Shown here: positions 25,432-39,200 of the stretch, one piece after another
Layout of the letters: each line of letters opens with the position of its first letter
How positions within the stretch are numbered: position 1 is the stretch's first letter
Source of the DNA: Cruorifilaria tuberocauda
Taxonomy: Eukaryota; Nematoda; Chromadorea; Rhabditida; Onchocercidae
NCBI GenBank assembly: GCA_013365365.1
Contig: JABVXU010000014.1
Coordinates: forward strand, 186,001-250,000
Length of the DNA stretch: 64,000 bases
Reading direction: 5' to 3'
Translations under genes and position numbers: made by a program
Notes under the pieces: generated by a model
Database searches by the model: none
Told to the model about the DNA's origin: nothing
What the model saw: the letters and a program-made list of their open reading frames with translations, nothing else

Positions 25432-28000
25432 ATGTTTAATTGGTCATTATCTATTTCTTCTGCAACATTGAAATCTATCAAATCGTAAGTTCTTTCTTTC
25501 GTTTTTTTCCTTATTGTTTTAATTAGCAGCGTTAATTAATGACAGTCTTGTTGTAAGCTAAAATTAATTTAATTACATTGTATATTTACATGTACGATAA
25601 ATGTGCAAGCAAATTATTCCTCTTGTACAATTAAATTTTAATCAATCAAAATATCATTTCTATTATAATAATCCAATTCTCTACACTGTAACATTTCTAA
25701 GTTAATTATGACATAAAATTGTTATTGTTAAGCATACAGTAAATAAGTTCGTCATCAAGCTAAATTGCTTAAATAATTGATATTAGTGTGAAATCAGGAA
25801 TATCATTCGGAATATCCGGAATAATCGAATCTATATTTATAAGTATGGACAATGAAGAAGCAATTTTGCAAGTTTCAGATTATCATCATCAACTTCTTCA
25901 TCATTTAGTCGAACATTTTTTGAGAATATCACTTCTTCTCCATTTTACCATTCATTTACATCACTTGATAAGACGAAATTATGGAGTAAATTTTATGTGG
26001 ACGATGAAGAAAATATCCAAGTAGCCATTTTATTCTTTGTTTATTTCATTTTTTTTTTGTTTTGAAATTTCTTTCTCTTTGGAAAATATTTATCAATATA
26101 AGAGAACGATCGTTTTTCTTTATTTCATTTTTATTTTAATTTTTGAAATTTAATATCTTTCTTTAAATTCTGATATACGGTAGTATTAGAATACAATTTT
26201 GATATATTGTGATAAATTTCAAAAATGCAGAGATAGCCTTTGTTTGACAACAGAATGGAATGTTGTAACAGTACGAAATGATCAGATGGAAGGAATCTTT
26301 TCAGAAAGTATTGGACGCAGTTTCGGTGGATCAGAAAGTGATTACAAATCCGCATTTGAATCGGCGGCGTCGTACGGTGATCGTTACACGGAACGACGAG
26401 GAACCATTTGGTTTCACGTTACAAGTAAAGATATGAGTGATAAGATGAAGATGAAACAGATTAGGATAATGCAAGCAGATTAGGATGAGTGATTGACCTG
26501 ATGAACTTTTACTTTTCACTGACTAATTTTCCTCCCTTCATACTCCAATATAAACTTTTTTATCATTATTTTTAAGTTTCTTTTTTTTGCAGACTTACTT
26601 GCTGAAACGAAAAGGTGATGATGTGCCTTCAAAAGTAACTTACGTAGATTACGTTCAACTTGATAGTCCAGCTGCTGATGCTGGTATTCGTGCAGGTTCT
26701 TTATTCCATTCTTTAATTAAATTAAGGAGATTATGATAATTAAAGTTTAATAATTGGAATTTATTGTTTGTTCAAATTATAGGAGATGTGATTATATCAA
26801 TAAACGGCCATGTTGTGACAGCTATGAGTCATGAGGAATTGGTAAAACTGATTGGTTCATATCATCAGATGCGAATGATCGTGATTTATGAGAATATTCG
26901 ACAGCGTATCGAATTGGTTGCTCGAGCGATTAAGTTGCGGAAAATTCTGAATGATAAATTATATCAGCTGAATCTGATTGATATTGAAGAACAAAAAATT
27001 TTGAACAGTTTGTTTTTCCTCCACAATTTTTGTTTTTCTTTTCCTTCAAGTTGACAATTCAAAATTAAATCAATTATCAATTTAAAATTAAAATTTTTCA
27101 ACAAAAGAAAAAAGAGCAACCAATTAACAACTGCGTTTAATTTTTTTAATTTTAATGTTTTGGAAGTATTCGCATGCGATTATTTTAATTACGAGACTTT
27201 TAGCAATTTAATTTGCAAAGTATAGCAATATCGATTATTTCATTTTTTCTTTTCTTTGTATTACGATTTACTGTTGTGTAATTTTTCCAGGAGCCTATTT
27301 ACGTTCATTATCACAGAGCAAGATGAAATATCCATTAGCGAATTCGCTATCATCAGCCGGAACATCGTCTGCTTCATCCGTTAGTTCGGCACCTTCAAAC
27401 ATTAGTGGAATTGCAAATGACGCCGAGCGGAATATGCAAATGACGCCGAGCGGAATCCCGACGACGATATCATTAACTAATGGAGTAATTGAAACTGGCA
27501 AATATTCGTTGATGAATGGAGCAGCGAGGAAATCAAACGTTGCAGAAATCTCCGATCCGAAGCATCCGAGGGATTCCGGAGACTCAAGTGTTGCCAATAG
27601 TGGAATAGAAATCTTGGCAGTTCAGCAAATCTACTGTTATGAATCTGATTTGGTCAATCTTGACCGCATTAGCTCATCGTCATGTGATACAAGACAAAAT
27701 GTTGATTCTCTTGATTGTTTTGATAATTCTTATGATAATGATACTGATAATGTTAGTAACAGCAGCTACATTACTACTAAAAATAGTGAAAGTGTTAATA
27801 ATGATAGTGATGGTGATAGCCATAAGATTAACTCTGTTGTATTGTCGGATAATATGATAGCAACAACAGCAACAGCAATTCCGACATCAGAATCGATGTT
27901 AGATTCTGTAGCCTTGAATCACGTGATTACGTTGGACGGTGATGTTATCAGTCTTGAGGATGACGATGATAATGACGAAATAAGGATTTTAAAGTTATAG
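25432..28000 (+). CDS. Tamalin/CYTIP-like PDZ scaffold protein
   Basis: Six exons join in phase to give about 450 residues: 25432-25484, 25879-26020, 26305-26424, 26593-26695, 26783-27007, 27291-28000. The N-terminus is Ser-rich. A single PDZ domain (about residues 95-185) carries the carboxylate-binding loop EPFGFTLQTYLL, then SPAADAGIRAGDVIISINGH and the SHEELVKLI helix. It is followed by a helical segment (IELVARAIKLRKILNDKLYQ) in the place and style of the coiled coil after the PDZ of tamalin/GRASP and CYTIP, adaptors that bind cytohesin-type Arf exchange factors. The last exon is one long Ser/Asn/Asp-rich, probably disordered tail ending in an acidic patch and RILKL. Exon 3 could begin earlier, at 26272, after a weaker acceptor. 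The assignment rests on PDZ plus helix order; the exact orthologue is not certain. Confidence 0.85.
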
Positions 28001-30274
28001 ATGAAGTTTGATTTGGCTCAAAAATGAGAAATACACTAGATCTTCCCTATGAATTTTCCTAAATTACGAAAATGATTAAAATGATGAAAGGTATCTGTTA
28101 TCATTCATCCTACCTCATTACAAACCATATCATTTGCTCTTATCCTCCACACATTTATCAAATCTCAATCACTTTGATATTTATCTAACATCAATTTTGT
28201 AGAAACTGTAATAGCAGTCGAATGGACAAAATTGATTTCTATGATTTTATGGTTCTAATTATTTCCTAAATTTCAATATTTCACAATTAATTTATGGTTT
28301 CTTTTTCTTTTTTTCTGCCACAAAATATCATTCATCAATATATATGTACTGTTAACTTTTCTGTTTGTTATTGTATTGCTCGTTTATTGCAAATTCTACA
28401 AATTGTCGGAAATTTCAGGAATTCAAGAATATTAACTTTCAAGTATTTTAAATTTTACAAAGAATACTTTTCTCCACTGCTTGTACATGAATGTATATTA
28501 TGAATAACTCGTTTTTGTTGTAATCGAAATTTGGCATATTATATGAATTGATATGAATGATAAAGTTTGAGAATTAGTACTTTAAATTTACAAAACTTAG
28601 TAAAGAAATTTGCAGTCTGCGCTGATTTCCGAAAGATGAAAGAGCGGAGCAAGGGAATGGTTCTTTGTCGCATGTTTTTGTTATTCTGGTAGGGTTTGTT
28701 TAAATACAAGAACTTTTCCGGAACGGAAGCGGTATTCAAATACAGAAATTTTTGTCGCTTACTTGACAACTCTTCAGGATTAAAATTAAATTCTCTAAAT
28801 TGCTTATTTACTTACATTTTAAATTTAACAGTACAAGTTGCATTGAAAATTTTTTGCTATAAATTTTGTTTGTAAATTAAATTTCTATAATTTTCTTACA
28901 ACTTTAAAGCTTTCATAGCGGGTGTATTGTGCATGAACTGTAATCTCTCAGCTAAATCCCAAAGGATTCTTTTTTCACTTTTTATTTTCTTTTAATTCGT
29001 TTACCTTTCACAATGATAACGAGAATGACCAATAATACAAGAAGTGAGTGAATTCAAATTTTATCAAATTATCAGTAAGACCAAATTTGCGTTGTCGCAA
29101 ATATCGTTTTTCCTCTTCATAACCCTCAAATCGTAGCCTACTCAAATGAATTAAAATCGAAATTGAAAGTTAAATATGAAATCCATTTCTCCGTCTTATA
29201 TTCTCTCTCTCTCTCTCCCTCTTTCTCTCTCTATCTCGCTCTTTCCTTATTATTGTTAAGCTTGATATACGCTTAATTAATTTTATATTACCGTGTTGAA
29301 ATATTACATATCTATTGTTATGATTATTATTTCCTTATTTTAACTACTAGAAAGGTAAAATGTCATATGGGAAATTTCATCGAGAAAAAATTTCTTCTCA
29401 ATTTTAATTAAATTAATGTGTTTTAAGTTTCTTCGCTATTGCTGGCTGGTATTATTTACAATGAAAAGGAAAAATGGATGAGTTCAAAGGTCATGTTGAT
29501 AATTAAGGATTCAAGTGTATGTGCTTGCATTCAAATATTTCCCAGAGAATATTCACCAGACGTATCACATAGGAAGAAATGCATTTCCTATTTATCATTC
29601 AGTAAAACCGATTTCCATTCCTTTCATCGCCTGTCTTGCACTCACTGATTGATGACAACTAACAAATCCGATTTTTCCGCCCCGCGCTATTAGCACATTT
29701 TATTGTTACTGAAATGGAAGGAATAGAGACTATACGTTGGGATTTATTCTAAAAATAGAAATAGGAAATGTGCAATAAATATTTGATGAAATAAGCGAAT
29801 TAAATGAAATTTTCGATTTAAATTTGATTTGAAATATTAAAAATTGAATGGATTTGAACTTGAGAATGAAAAATTGACTTTCTAAAATGGAAGTAAATGA
29901 GTTGAGTAAATAAGGCATATAGTAAATAAAGTAAATGAATGAAAAATGAAAGTAAATAATTAGGAAGAAGCTGATAATACTGATAATACATTTACTCGTT
30001 CCTTCTACATATCGCACATTTATGCTAAGCGAATTATAAATATTAAAAAAAATTTTCAGAATAAAAAGAAAAGATTTCGTTTTAATGTAGAAACTTTTCT
30101 TTAAAAGAGTGAAAAATTTTTTCTTCCAGCGACCTTTTGAACTGTAAACGTTTGTTTGTATCGATTGAATATCATAAATGATAAGTACTAGCAAGCAATG
30201 TTATCTGAAGAGGGTTTTGTTACTTCGGAAGTTAAATTAAAACCCGTGGAACCTGATATTCTGCAACAACTTAC
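28001..30274. other. Interval between the PDZ gene and the ahr-1 3' end
   Basis: This holds the 3' untranslated region of the PDZ gene and a CT-rich tract at about 29200-29250. A short frame at 29686-29642 (-), after TAATAG and ending in TGA, could be the last coding exon of ahr-1: it encodes RGAEKSDLLVVINQ and fits the phase of the exon ending at 30275. This is weak evidence. Confidence 0.4.
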
Positions 30275-33200
30275 CACTATTCCACTGTTATCACCCGTTA
30301 TCATTTGCATTGATTGAGTATAGTCATTGATAGTTGCACTAAATGTCTGCAAAGAATAGACAGGTAAGAATTCACTTAATTGTTTAATTTATAGAGATAA
30401 ATCTCAACGAAAATATGATCATTACTTTACTTAATATTCAATCGATCGGGATCATTTTTCGTTAATAATTTGTAGGAAATCAAAATTTAATTAAAATTAA
30501 AATTTGAGAATTTTTAATTACCCGTAAAATATATTACTGGAATGGAATTTATGAGAGGAAAACTTATGTTTAGAGAAATCATTCCGGAAACTTGCATCTC
30601 TTGTTGAATGTTCCGGTGTGTCAAATAGTACCGTCGATTTGAACATCGAATTTGTAGATTGTACAGCAACTGGTGGTTGTAGCAATTCCGATGACGATAA
30701 TAGCAACTGGGCGGGTGTCGGTGCGTAAGAGCCTAAACTCAGCGGTTGTCATTTTTCTTTTAAATATAGCATTTCTTTAAAAATTTTGTAATCAATTAAA
30801 TTGAATTATCAATCATTGAATTGATTGTACTGTAAAATGAAAGTGAATTTGACGCGCAAATGTCTTACTGGTAAGAATAAGAGTCCTATTGGCTCCAATT
30901 ATTGGAAATTAATATTAAAGACAGTTAGACTTGCATACTCTGGATGAAACTTTTAACTATGTTGATTAGGTTTAGATTCATCAGAATGAACCAACTCTGC
31001 TTCTTCATCCTAAAGCTAACTTTCTCTGCTCGGAGGTTTGTCAGGATGGATTAACTTTCTTCGGATATGATGAATTGCTCCATCAAATGACATACCTGTA
31101 GAAGTCAAATCGTTGGTAGTAGTAAACAATGTCGGATATTCTACACGATTCATTGTAGGTATCAAATTATTTTGATCCATCTGAGCTGGATGAAACCCAC
31201 TTGGTATTGTTGTAGCATAATCTAATAGAAAAAAGATAACTGAAATTTTTTCTTTTTTTTTTAAAAAAAGAAACTGATAACGATGACAAGTGATGGATAT
31301 ATCAGCGCGAAAACAATCAATCAATTATTTGACTATTCTTTCCGGATAAGTTAACAATTTGAAATGTTTTCGGTATAAGAGAGATGTAAAACGTGAAATT
31401 TTAATATTAATTTACCGATTTGAAACAGTCTGAATGAAGTTATGATGCCTGACTGATTTCCCTATCATTTTTGTAATCACTGGTTAGACTAACTAGACTA
31501 GACTACTTCAACTGATAATAGCATTCTTGTTTTTCTTTTCGGAATGATTCATTAAACTAACCAGCATTATTAGTCATATAATTCTGATAGTGCAGATCGG
31601 ATGATGATGGCCAATAATTCGCTTTCGTTGATGACGACCATTGATAATTCTGATCATTTCTTATTGTACCAATATTATTATCATAGGAAAGATATGCTGT
31701 TAGGCCAGAAAAGCCGGTGAAATCCTAAAATGATAGATGGTGAAGTATCATTGATGGAGTAGATAAATGTTAATTGAAAATTACAAAGGTTTCAAAGATC
31801 TAACTGTAAAGTAGGAGAGCGAAGAAATTTGGTGATACCTGAGGCAATTGAAATAATCCCGGGATCATTGAGGTGTTTGTTCCCGGTACTCCATGAATTG
31901 CTTTAGCTGTAGTGACAAAACTTTCACTTTGAGTTATCCGTGGTATCCGAGTAGAACTCGTACGAGTAGCCGTTGTAGCAGCGACCATTATTTGTTGTTG
32001 TCGATCATCTCCGATCTGAAAGTATGAGAATTTCAAAGGAGAAATGAATTGTTGAAATTTTGTCTTCGAATTTCAGAGAAAAATGAAACGTTCAGAGTTT
32101 GACACTAAAGAAATTTGAGAACGAACAAGAGGGAAACTGTGAATTATAAATTTTATAATTGCAAAGATCAAAGAGAAGGTATATCTGACTTACTTGCACT
32201 CCTTTCAAATCGTTACTTCCAGGTGGTGTCATAAAGGTTGAATATTGTGGTGCTGATAAGATAGATGATTGATTAGTATGAATATTACTGAGCTGTTTCT
32301 TCCGCCTACGTCCACGTGTTGATGAGTGTTGCTCCCGTTGAACTTCCGTTGTCTCTGATGTTTCTGTTGATGAATTCCGGTTTATCGATAATGATTGTTT
32401 TGAGCTGAAAATTTCTCTTACTTTTTCTCTTCTTAAAAATTTCCTGCAAAATTTCCGGAAGAATATCCGGTTGAAGGGTTGTTCTATCTCACAAACAAAT
32501 AATAAATTGAAAATGACACGTGGCCACTTTATACTTTTTACTCACATTTCAACGTAATAAATATGTCATGGAAGGTAATTACTAAGCAAACGTAAGTAAA
32601 GTGAAAAACTGTTGTCTACGTAAAATACTAAAATTTATTAGAAATATTTTTTCCTCTTATATAGATGAAACGTATTATGCACGTGAAATATATTGCGTGA
32701 ATATATGAAATAAATATTAATTGTAAAAATGTTAATATTCTACAATAATAGCATTTCAGGAAGTAAGTGAATGTACAGTTAGATAGGAAGACGAACAATA
32801 ATTTTTACTTTAAGGACGAAGTTGAAAGTTGTGAATTATTCCGTTTTGTGGTGGAACAACGAATCCTCTCAGAACCACTCGAATAAAGTGATGTTGATAG
32901 GGTATCTTAAAACAAAGAAAGAACTTTTCTTTCCTAATACAGAGAGATTATTAAGTCAACGAACGAAATGAAAGGAAAAAGGCATGCATCGGCCGGGAAT
33001 CGAACCCGGGCCGCCCGCGTGGCAGGCGAGCATTCTACCACTGAACCACCGATGCTGCTTGGGCTCAATCAATTAGTATTTATTAAGTTTTTAATTCTGA
33101 TATAACTTAATTTTTTAATTTCGTTTAGTAATTTTACTTGTGTTTACCGCAGGATGAGGAGGGTAATGCTGCGGTGGATTGCAAATTGTCGGGTGATTGC

Positions 33201-36200
33201 AGGAGGGAATCATCGAAGGATAACAGTTTAGCTCTTAACGATGTCCTCTTTTCAAGCAGCATTGTCCCCTCAACTTCTCTGAAGTTTCAATTTTTAATAG
33301 TTAAAATATTTCAATATATGGATGTATGATATATGAATATAACATTACGTAATTACTGGCAAATTTAAAAATAAACTTTTCAAATAACAAATGCTCTTGC
33401 AAGTGTTTTGTTGAATAGCTATTATAGTTATTAATCATAGTCACATATCTCATTTATCAATCATATCAAGTATTTGATTTAACCGAAATTTGCATATTGA
33501 TTCGTTTACTGATCAAAAAAAGTTTAATTATTAAAACAAATGAAATTTGTGATTAATTTCTTCCAGTTACTAGACATAAAAAATAGGTGAATAGGAGAAA
33601 AGGAATTGAAATTGCTATGGCAACAATGGAGTCAAGTAAAGTAAAACTGAAATCTTTCTTTTCCACTGAATATATTAGCATAATAGCAATTGGAAAAAAA
33701 ATAATTAATTAATTTTCAACAATTTCTAAACAAACAGTAATTTAGCATTAATATTACTAAATTAAGAATTATAAGAATGTCCAAGTTTTAACCGATAATT
33801 TGCGAAAAACAAGAAATAAGTAATAATTTTCACTTAAATAACTAACGTTAAAAGTCGATGTGTCAAACCGATCGCTTCCGGTTTACCGTTTTTATAAAAC
33901 ATCCGGCAGCTACTTTGAATCCAATATATACGCTGACTTCGGATGCTAATTAAGCGATAGATTAATATACCACTTGCACTATTCCTCGTTACTGGAATTT
34001 TTTGCAGATTTTCAAAAATAAAACTTTTTTTATTCATTTAATAAAAACTCTTCCGTTAATGAGTTTTACCTTTTGTCCTTTTGAAATAAATTATATTGGC
34101 TAAACTTGTCAATTTAACTTACTTCATTTAAATTATACTCTTTCATTGACTTTTTTTTGACAGACAGATTTGCTTGCTACCTGTTTGTCAATTTTTTTGC
34201 TCATTTCTTTCAAGTACAATTGAGAGATTTTTTGTCTATTACTTCTACTAAGTTAACTTTTTTTGATTTAAATATTCAGAAGTGATATGAATTGCTTGCG
34301 AAATGTCAACGATCAGTGAAAAGATTCTTTAAACTTTAAACTTTTCCAGAATTTTCTTGCAGAAAAGTTGATAAAAGTAGAGAGAGAGAGAGAGAAGAAA
34401 GAAATAGAAATTAGCATTGTATTGCATTTATAGCATTTCTTGCATTTCTGACATCTTTAAGGCTTGAAATCTCAATCCATACGAACTGATATAATGGCCA
34501 CTGGTCATTTTGCTTAATTCACCCGACTGTACTATGCTTGATAATTAATTAAACAAACCTTCTTTATGTGCTTCAGCAAGACATGTTGCATCTTCAACAT
34601 GCACTAAGCTGTAAAAGCTATGTGGCAAATCCTTATCGTCCAATTCTAACAAAGCTCTGAAACCCCGTTTAATTATTTGAATAAAATTAACGACGGAAAT
34701 TGATTGAGAAAGAAATTTCTCGAGGTTTTGCAAAACAGTTAAAAGGAAAACTTCATTCGATTATCTGTTGAGACAAGCGTGAAATCAAGAGAATGCTTCG
34801 TTTTCAAGATCGGATCATTCATTTGCTGCTGATTGGCGACATTCGGTGGAACAAACGGACTAAAAGTGATTGAATGATCGGAATTAGATAATTTTTGACG
34901 TATCTCAAGTAAATTATATCTGAATTAAGTCAATATGTTTTAAACGAAAAAGTAGTGTAATATAAAGGAAATTTTCCGGTTTAATGTTATGACCATCATG
35001 ATGTATGAGCATGATGGTATAAACCGGTTGATAGATGGGCATACCTACAAATGGCAACCAAACCGAGAACGATATTGCCGGATGAATGATTTTCAATCCT
35101 GTTTAGTAAATAGGAATGTGGCAAGCCGTGAAGACTCATTAGCTTTCCACGTACGTCTATCCTCTACAAACAGCAAATTTTTGATTTGACATTTTTCTGA
35201 TTAATCAATAATAAACATTCTGAAGAAGCGTTAGGAATTCATTTGCATAACAAAACATTGTAATACTGTATGAGATAATCTGCCATTTTATATAAATTCA
35301 AATTAATTCCAAAAAAAAAGTTTCAAAGATTTGAAGCCAAACCATAAAGCCACAGGTATTATCCAATAAACAACGAAATCGAGCATTAACATTTCGTTCT
35401 AAATAAAACATACCACCTAAATACAAACTTTTTTTAGATGAAAATTGATATCAGAAGTGAAAAACAAATAGCTCTATTTGGGTATGAGACAATCATTGAT
35501 AATTCGACTTGATCAATTCTCACCAGGTGTTAGGATATCTTGCAAGCATGCAACGTGAAGTGGAGCGTTGTAATTCCATGCTAATTGTAATTTAATATCT
35601 TCTCGATCTTCCGAGTGAATCATTTCAAACAAAGATTGATGAAGAATATCCGACTGAAAAGATATTTGATCATTTGTTATCTTTTTTTTCTTTTCTGAAA
35701 AATAAAAACGAAACATAATTGCTGAAGAGATTATTTCTAATTTGGAAGAAAGCTAAGCTTCAAATTTTCTTTTATAGTTACAGTATTTTAATTAATTAAT
35801 TAGTTGATAATGATATTATCTAATTTCTTCCAGTTAGCCATCAAACATTTCTATGCGTTATCTTTTCATTAATTTAATGAATTAGCTGTTGTTGTATTGC
35901 TATCATCTCTCATCATAACTATGTAACTTATATCTGTTAACTTTATTTCAATTTGAAAATTTGTAAATGTGATGAAATTCACCCCAAAAGGTAAGCATCA
36001 TTACAGTATGACTGAAATTTAATTTATGAAATTGCTTTAATATTTTCAATTTAATTTTTGGTTACTTGATGAAATCCAAGGTAAGTTTCAATATTTTCTG
36101 ATACGTAATAAATATCGCCATTCTCATTGAGTATCAAAATGAAACCACCAAGTGCCTAAAATTTCACCAAATAAATCAAAGCTTATTTAAATTTAATTTA

Positions 36201-39200
36201 ATGAATTTGAAAACTTGAAAAGATTGAAATTAAAAAGAGAAATTAAAATAAATTAATTTAGATAAAAGCTAAGATTAGGAAAATGTCAAAAGAGTAATCA
36301 AAATTTGCTTTATTAGAAAAAGTATCTTTGGTTAATCAATCGCTTCTTCGTATATAAACTTAAAAGCTGTAACCTTTAAGGCCATATTTTCGAAATCGCA
36401 TTCGTTTGGATCGATAAGGAATTGTCCGGAAGTATGGTGGATAGCTGTTGGGATACCGCCGCCGTACGGAATTGTCGTATCGTCGATGCTTGGAACGAAC
36501 GGATAACTGTGAGCAAATGCGAACGGGAAATTTGAAATGTATCGATGTAAGCATGCTGAAATTTGTTTAATTTACGATTTTACGTGAGCTGGAAGTGTCA
36601 TAAAGTGAATAGTAACTATAAATACTTTAACTTTTAAGTAAGTTGAAGTAAAATTAATCACGAAATTAGATTGAGTGATATTCCAAGAATTGTATAATAA
36701 ATTTCATTAATTCAATTTAAAACAACTTTTTTTTAAAGTAAGAAATATTTTAAACAAAAGTTTTGATAGTATTAAAGTGCAGAACAAACCTGATAAATTA
36801 GATAAAATTTAATTATAAGTTTAAAAAAGATTGGATGTTAAAATTTTTATATTAAATTTGATGAATTTATAAAATTTATTTTATTTTTTCAAAATCCCTC
36901 AATGTATTTTGTTAATAATAACTTCAAGGCAATTAAATATTTCTGAATTTTATTATATCGCAAATGCCTCTTTAAAATGAAATCAATTTTGCCAGCATGG
37001 ATTGCGTGTTCGAAGCTTATGAATTCCATTCGAATCATTGAAAAATCCTTCGAATAGTTTGTAAACAATAACTTCAGAAGTAAATTCATTAAAAATTATT
37101 TAGAGTTTTCACTTTTGTCATATCACAGCATTAATAGCTTTAGTTACAGTTTAAATTAATTTAAAATTAAAACATTTAAAAAAAATAAACTGAATATTTC
37201 ATTTGTTGTTATTCTATCTATTAAAATAAATCGCTTTCATTTCATTTATTTAATTAATTAATATTAAATATCATAGATTCAAAAATGGCAGAAAGATTTA
37301 ATCTTTGTTGAAAATTTCGAATTTCAGATTCTTTGTAAGATTGCAAATAATTTTTTGTGAAATTTTTGCAAAAATGAAAAAGACAAAGTATAAGAAGTGA
37401 TATGAAATGATAGTTTTAATGTTTCCAGAATTCACTTAAAAAAGGTTGACAATTACTCATACAATAAGAGATTAATGATAAATTCCGGAAATACTTTATC
37501 AGAGGAGAGGAAAATGATTTTTCTTCTTATTTCCCGCAAAATATCTTCTCAAGTGAAGCCGGAATTGCAAGTGTCTCTCACGTTTGTCAAGTCAATATTA
37601 TTAAATGCCATCAAAGTTACTTTTAATCACCGGTTTGTGAGTGAATGAACTGAGAGAGATTCTGATATGTTATTGACAAATCTATCATCTCATCTTGATG
37701 CTTGCCATTATCCGTCGGTCAAACATAACATTTACCTCAAAATTCCTCCCACTTGTTCTCCTTTCTTTATCCCCGATTGTTCTCGGTCTTCAATCAAATG
37801 TCAAATCTCTGTCAAGCTATTTGATACAATGGATCATATCGTATGTGATGATAGTTTTTGGCACACGCCATATCACATTTGATTGTGGGAATTGAAATTT
37901 CTCGGGAATGAGCACAAGTAATTCATTATTGTTTCCTTTCAAATATGTAACGTCAGATACTGATAATTCAAATGAAAATATGAAATGAGAGATTTATTAA
38001 GTATCAGAATTATTTCTCCTCAAAGGTAAAGCTTTTGTCATATCACAGCGCAAATAAGTAATTGAGAGTTATTAGGAAGAGAAATTGCTGATATGTTATA
38101 CAAAGTTTATAACTTTGTATAAAAAGTTAAGTAAAAAGTTCAATTATGCATTAAATTTTCGATAGATAAAAGAAATTTAATAATTAAATAGTTATAGTTT
38201 TATCAGTTGTAGTTTTAATTGTAATCACTGCAGTCAATTATATAGAACAATAACTTTTTATGGCTATTGTATAACCTTATTGAACAACCAATTGTTATTG
38301 TTCATGAAAAAGATATTTAAACATTAAAAATACTTTAAAATGAAAGGGACATTCGGATGATTATTTACAATTTGAACCAATCGATTGAATGAAGTAATTT
38401 CAATTTAAACTGCAACCTTTTAATTATCAAAAACTATTTTAAAAGAAATCTTTCGAAAGGTTTGAAATAATAAGACCGAAGTTAATTAAGAATTTAAAAT
38501 AATTAGAAAAATGCTTGGCAAGGCTTATCATTTAGCAATTTTATATCTCATAACTTTCACATATTCTTCTAAAATATTCGGATAAAATAAAAGAGAAAAA
38601 AAATGGAAATAGTTAATAATAAGGTATGGAATGATATGTTTCACAATATAGCATTGAAATAATCTCCCAAACGAATATATCATTAAATTCATCCTTTTTG
38701 GATTTTCCTTTTGGATAAATTATTTCAAATTGATCGGAAAAAATACGAAAGAAACGGAAAATTTTAGAGATTAATTATCTAAAATTTATTATTAAAAAAA
38801 ATTTCAATATTTTCAAGAAACAATTAAATATTTCCAAAATTCGTATAATCATTTAAACCTATTTTGTTCTTTAAATAAAAGGTTGGCTATATATTATTGC
38901 ATTCCTTTCCATGTCTAATCTAAGTAAGATAGAAATTGATTATAAACTGCCATTACAGAAATATTATACAATTCCTGGAATACTGTCCACAGTACCTAAT
39001 TACAGTTTCATTAAGATACTCTGAGAGAAAATGTGTTTGATTTTAAAATACATTTAAAAATTTGGAAATTCAAAGAAAGAGATCATATGCCTTCACCTTT
39101 TGCTTACATTATTGTATTTTCTAAGCTTCATATTACTAATGCGTGAAAATCGCAAACATACGTGATTAATTTATGCAATACTTAGTAATTAAATACTTAA

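Noticed and set aside
26199..26483. 94-codon plus frame and 26131-26355 and 26331-26519 minus frames
   Set aside because: They overlap PDZ exon 3, whose true frame (EPFGFTLQ ending at 26424) is shifted by one base from the longest plus frame.
29730..30194. 154-codon Phe/Ile/Tyr-rich minus frame
   Set aside because: Low-complexity AT-driven composition and no relation in phase to ahr-1; considered and dropped as an ahr-1 exon.
36360..36554. Arg/Tyr-rich minus frame
   Set aside because: Wrong frame of ahr-1 exon 4; the correct one ends ECDFENMALK and continues into PAS-A.
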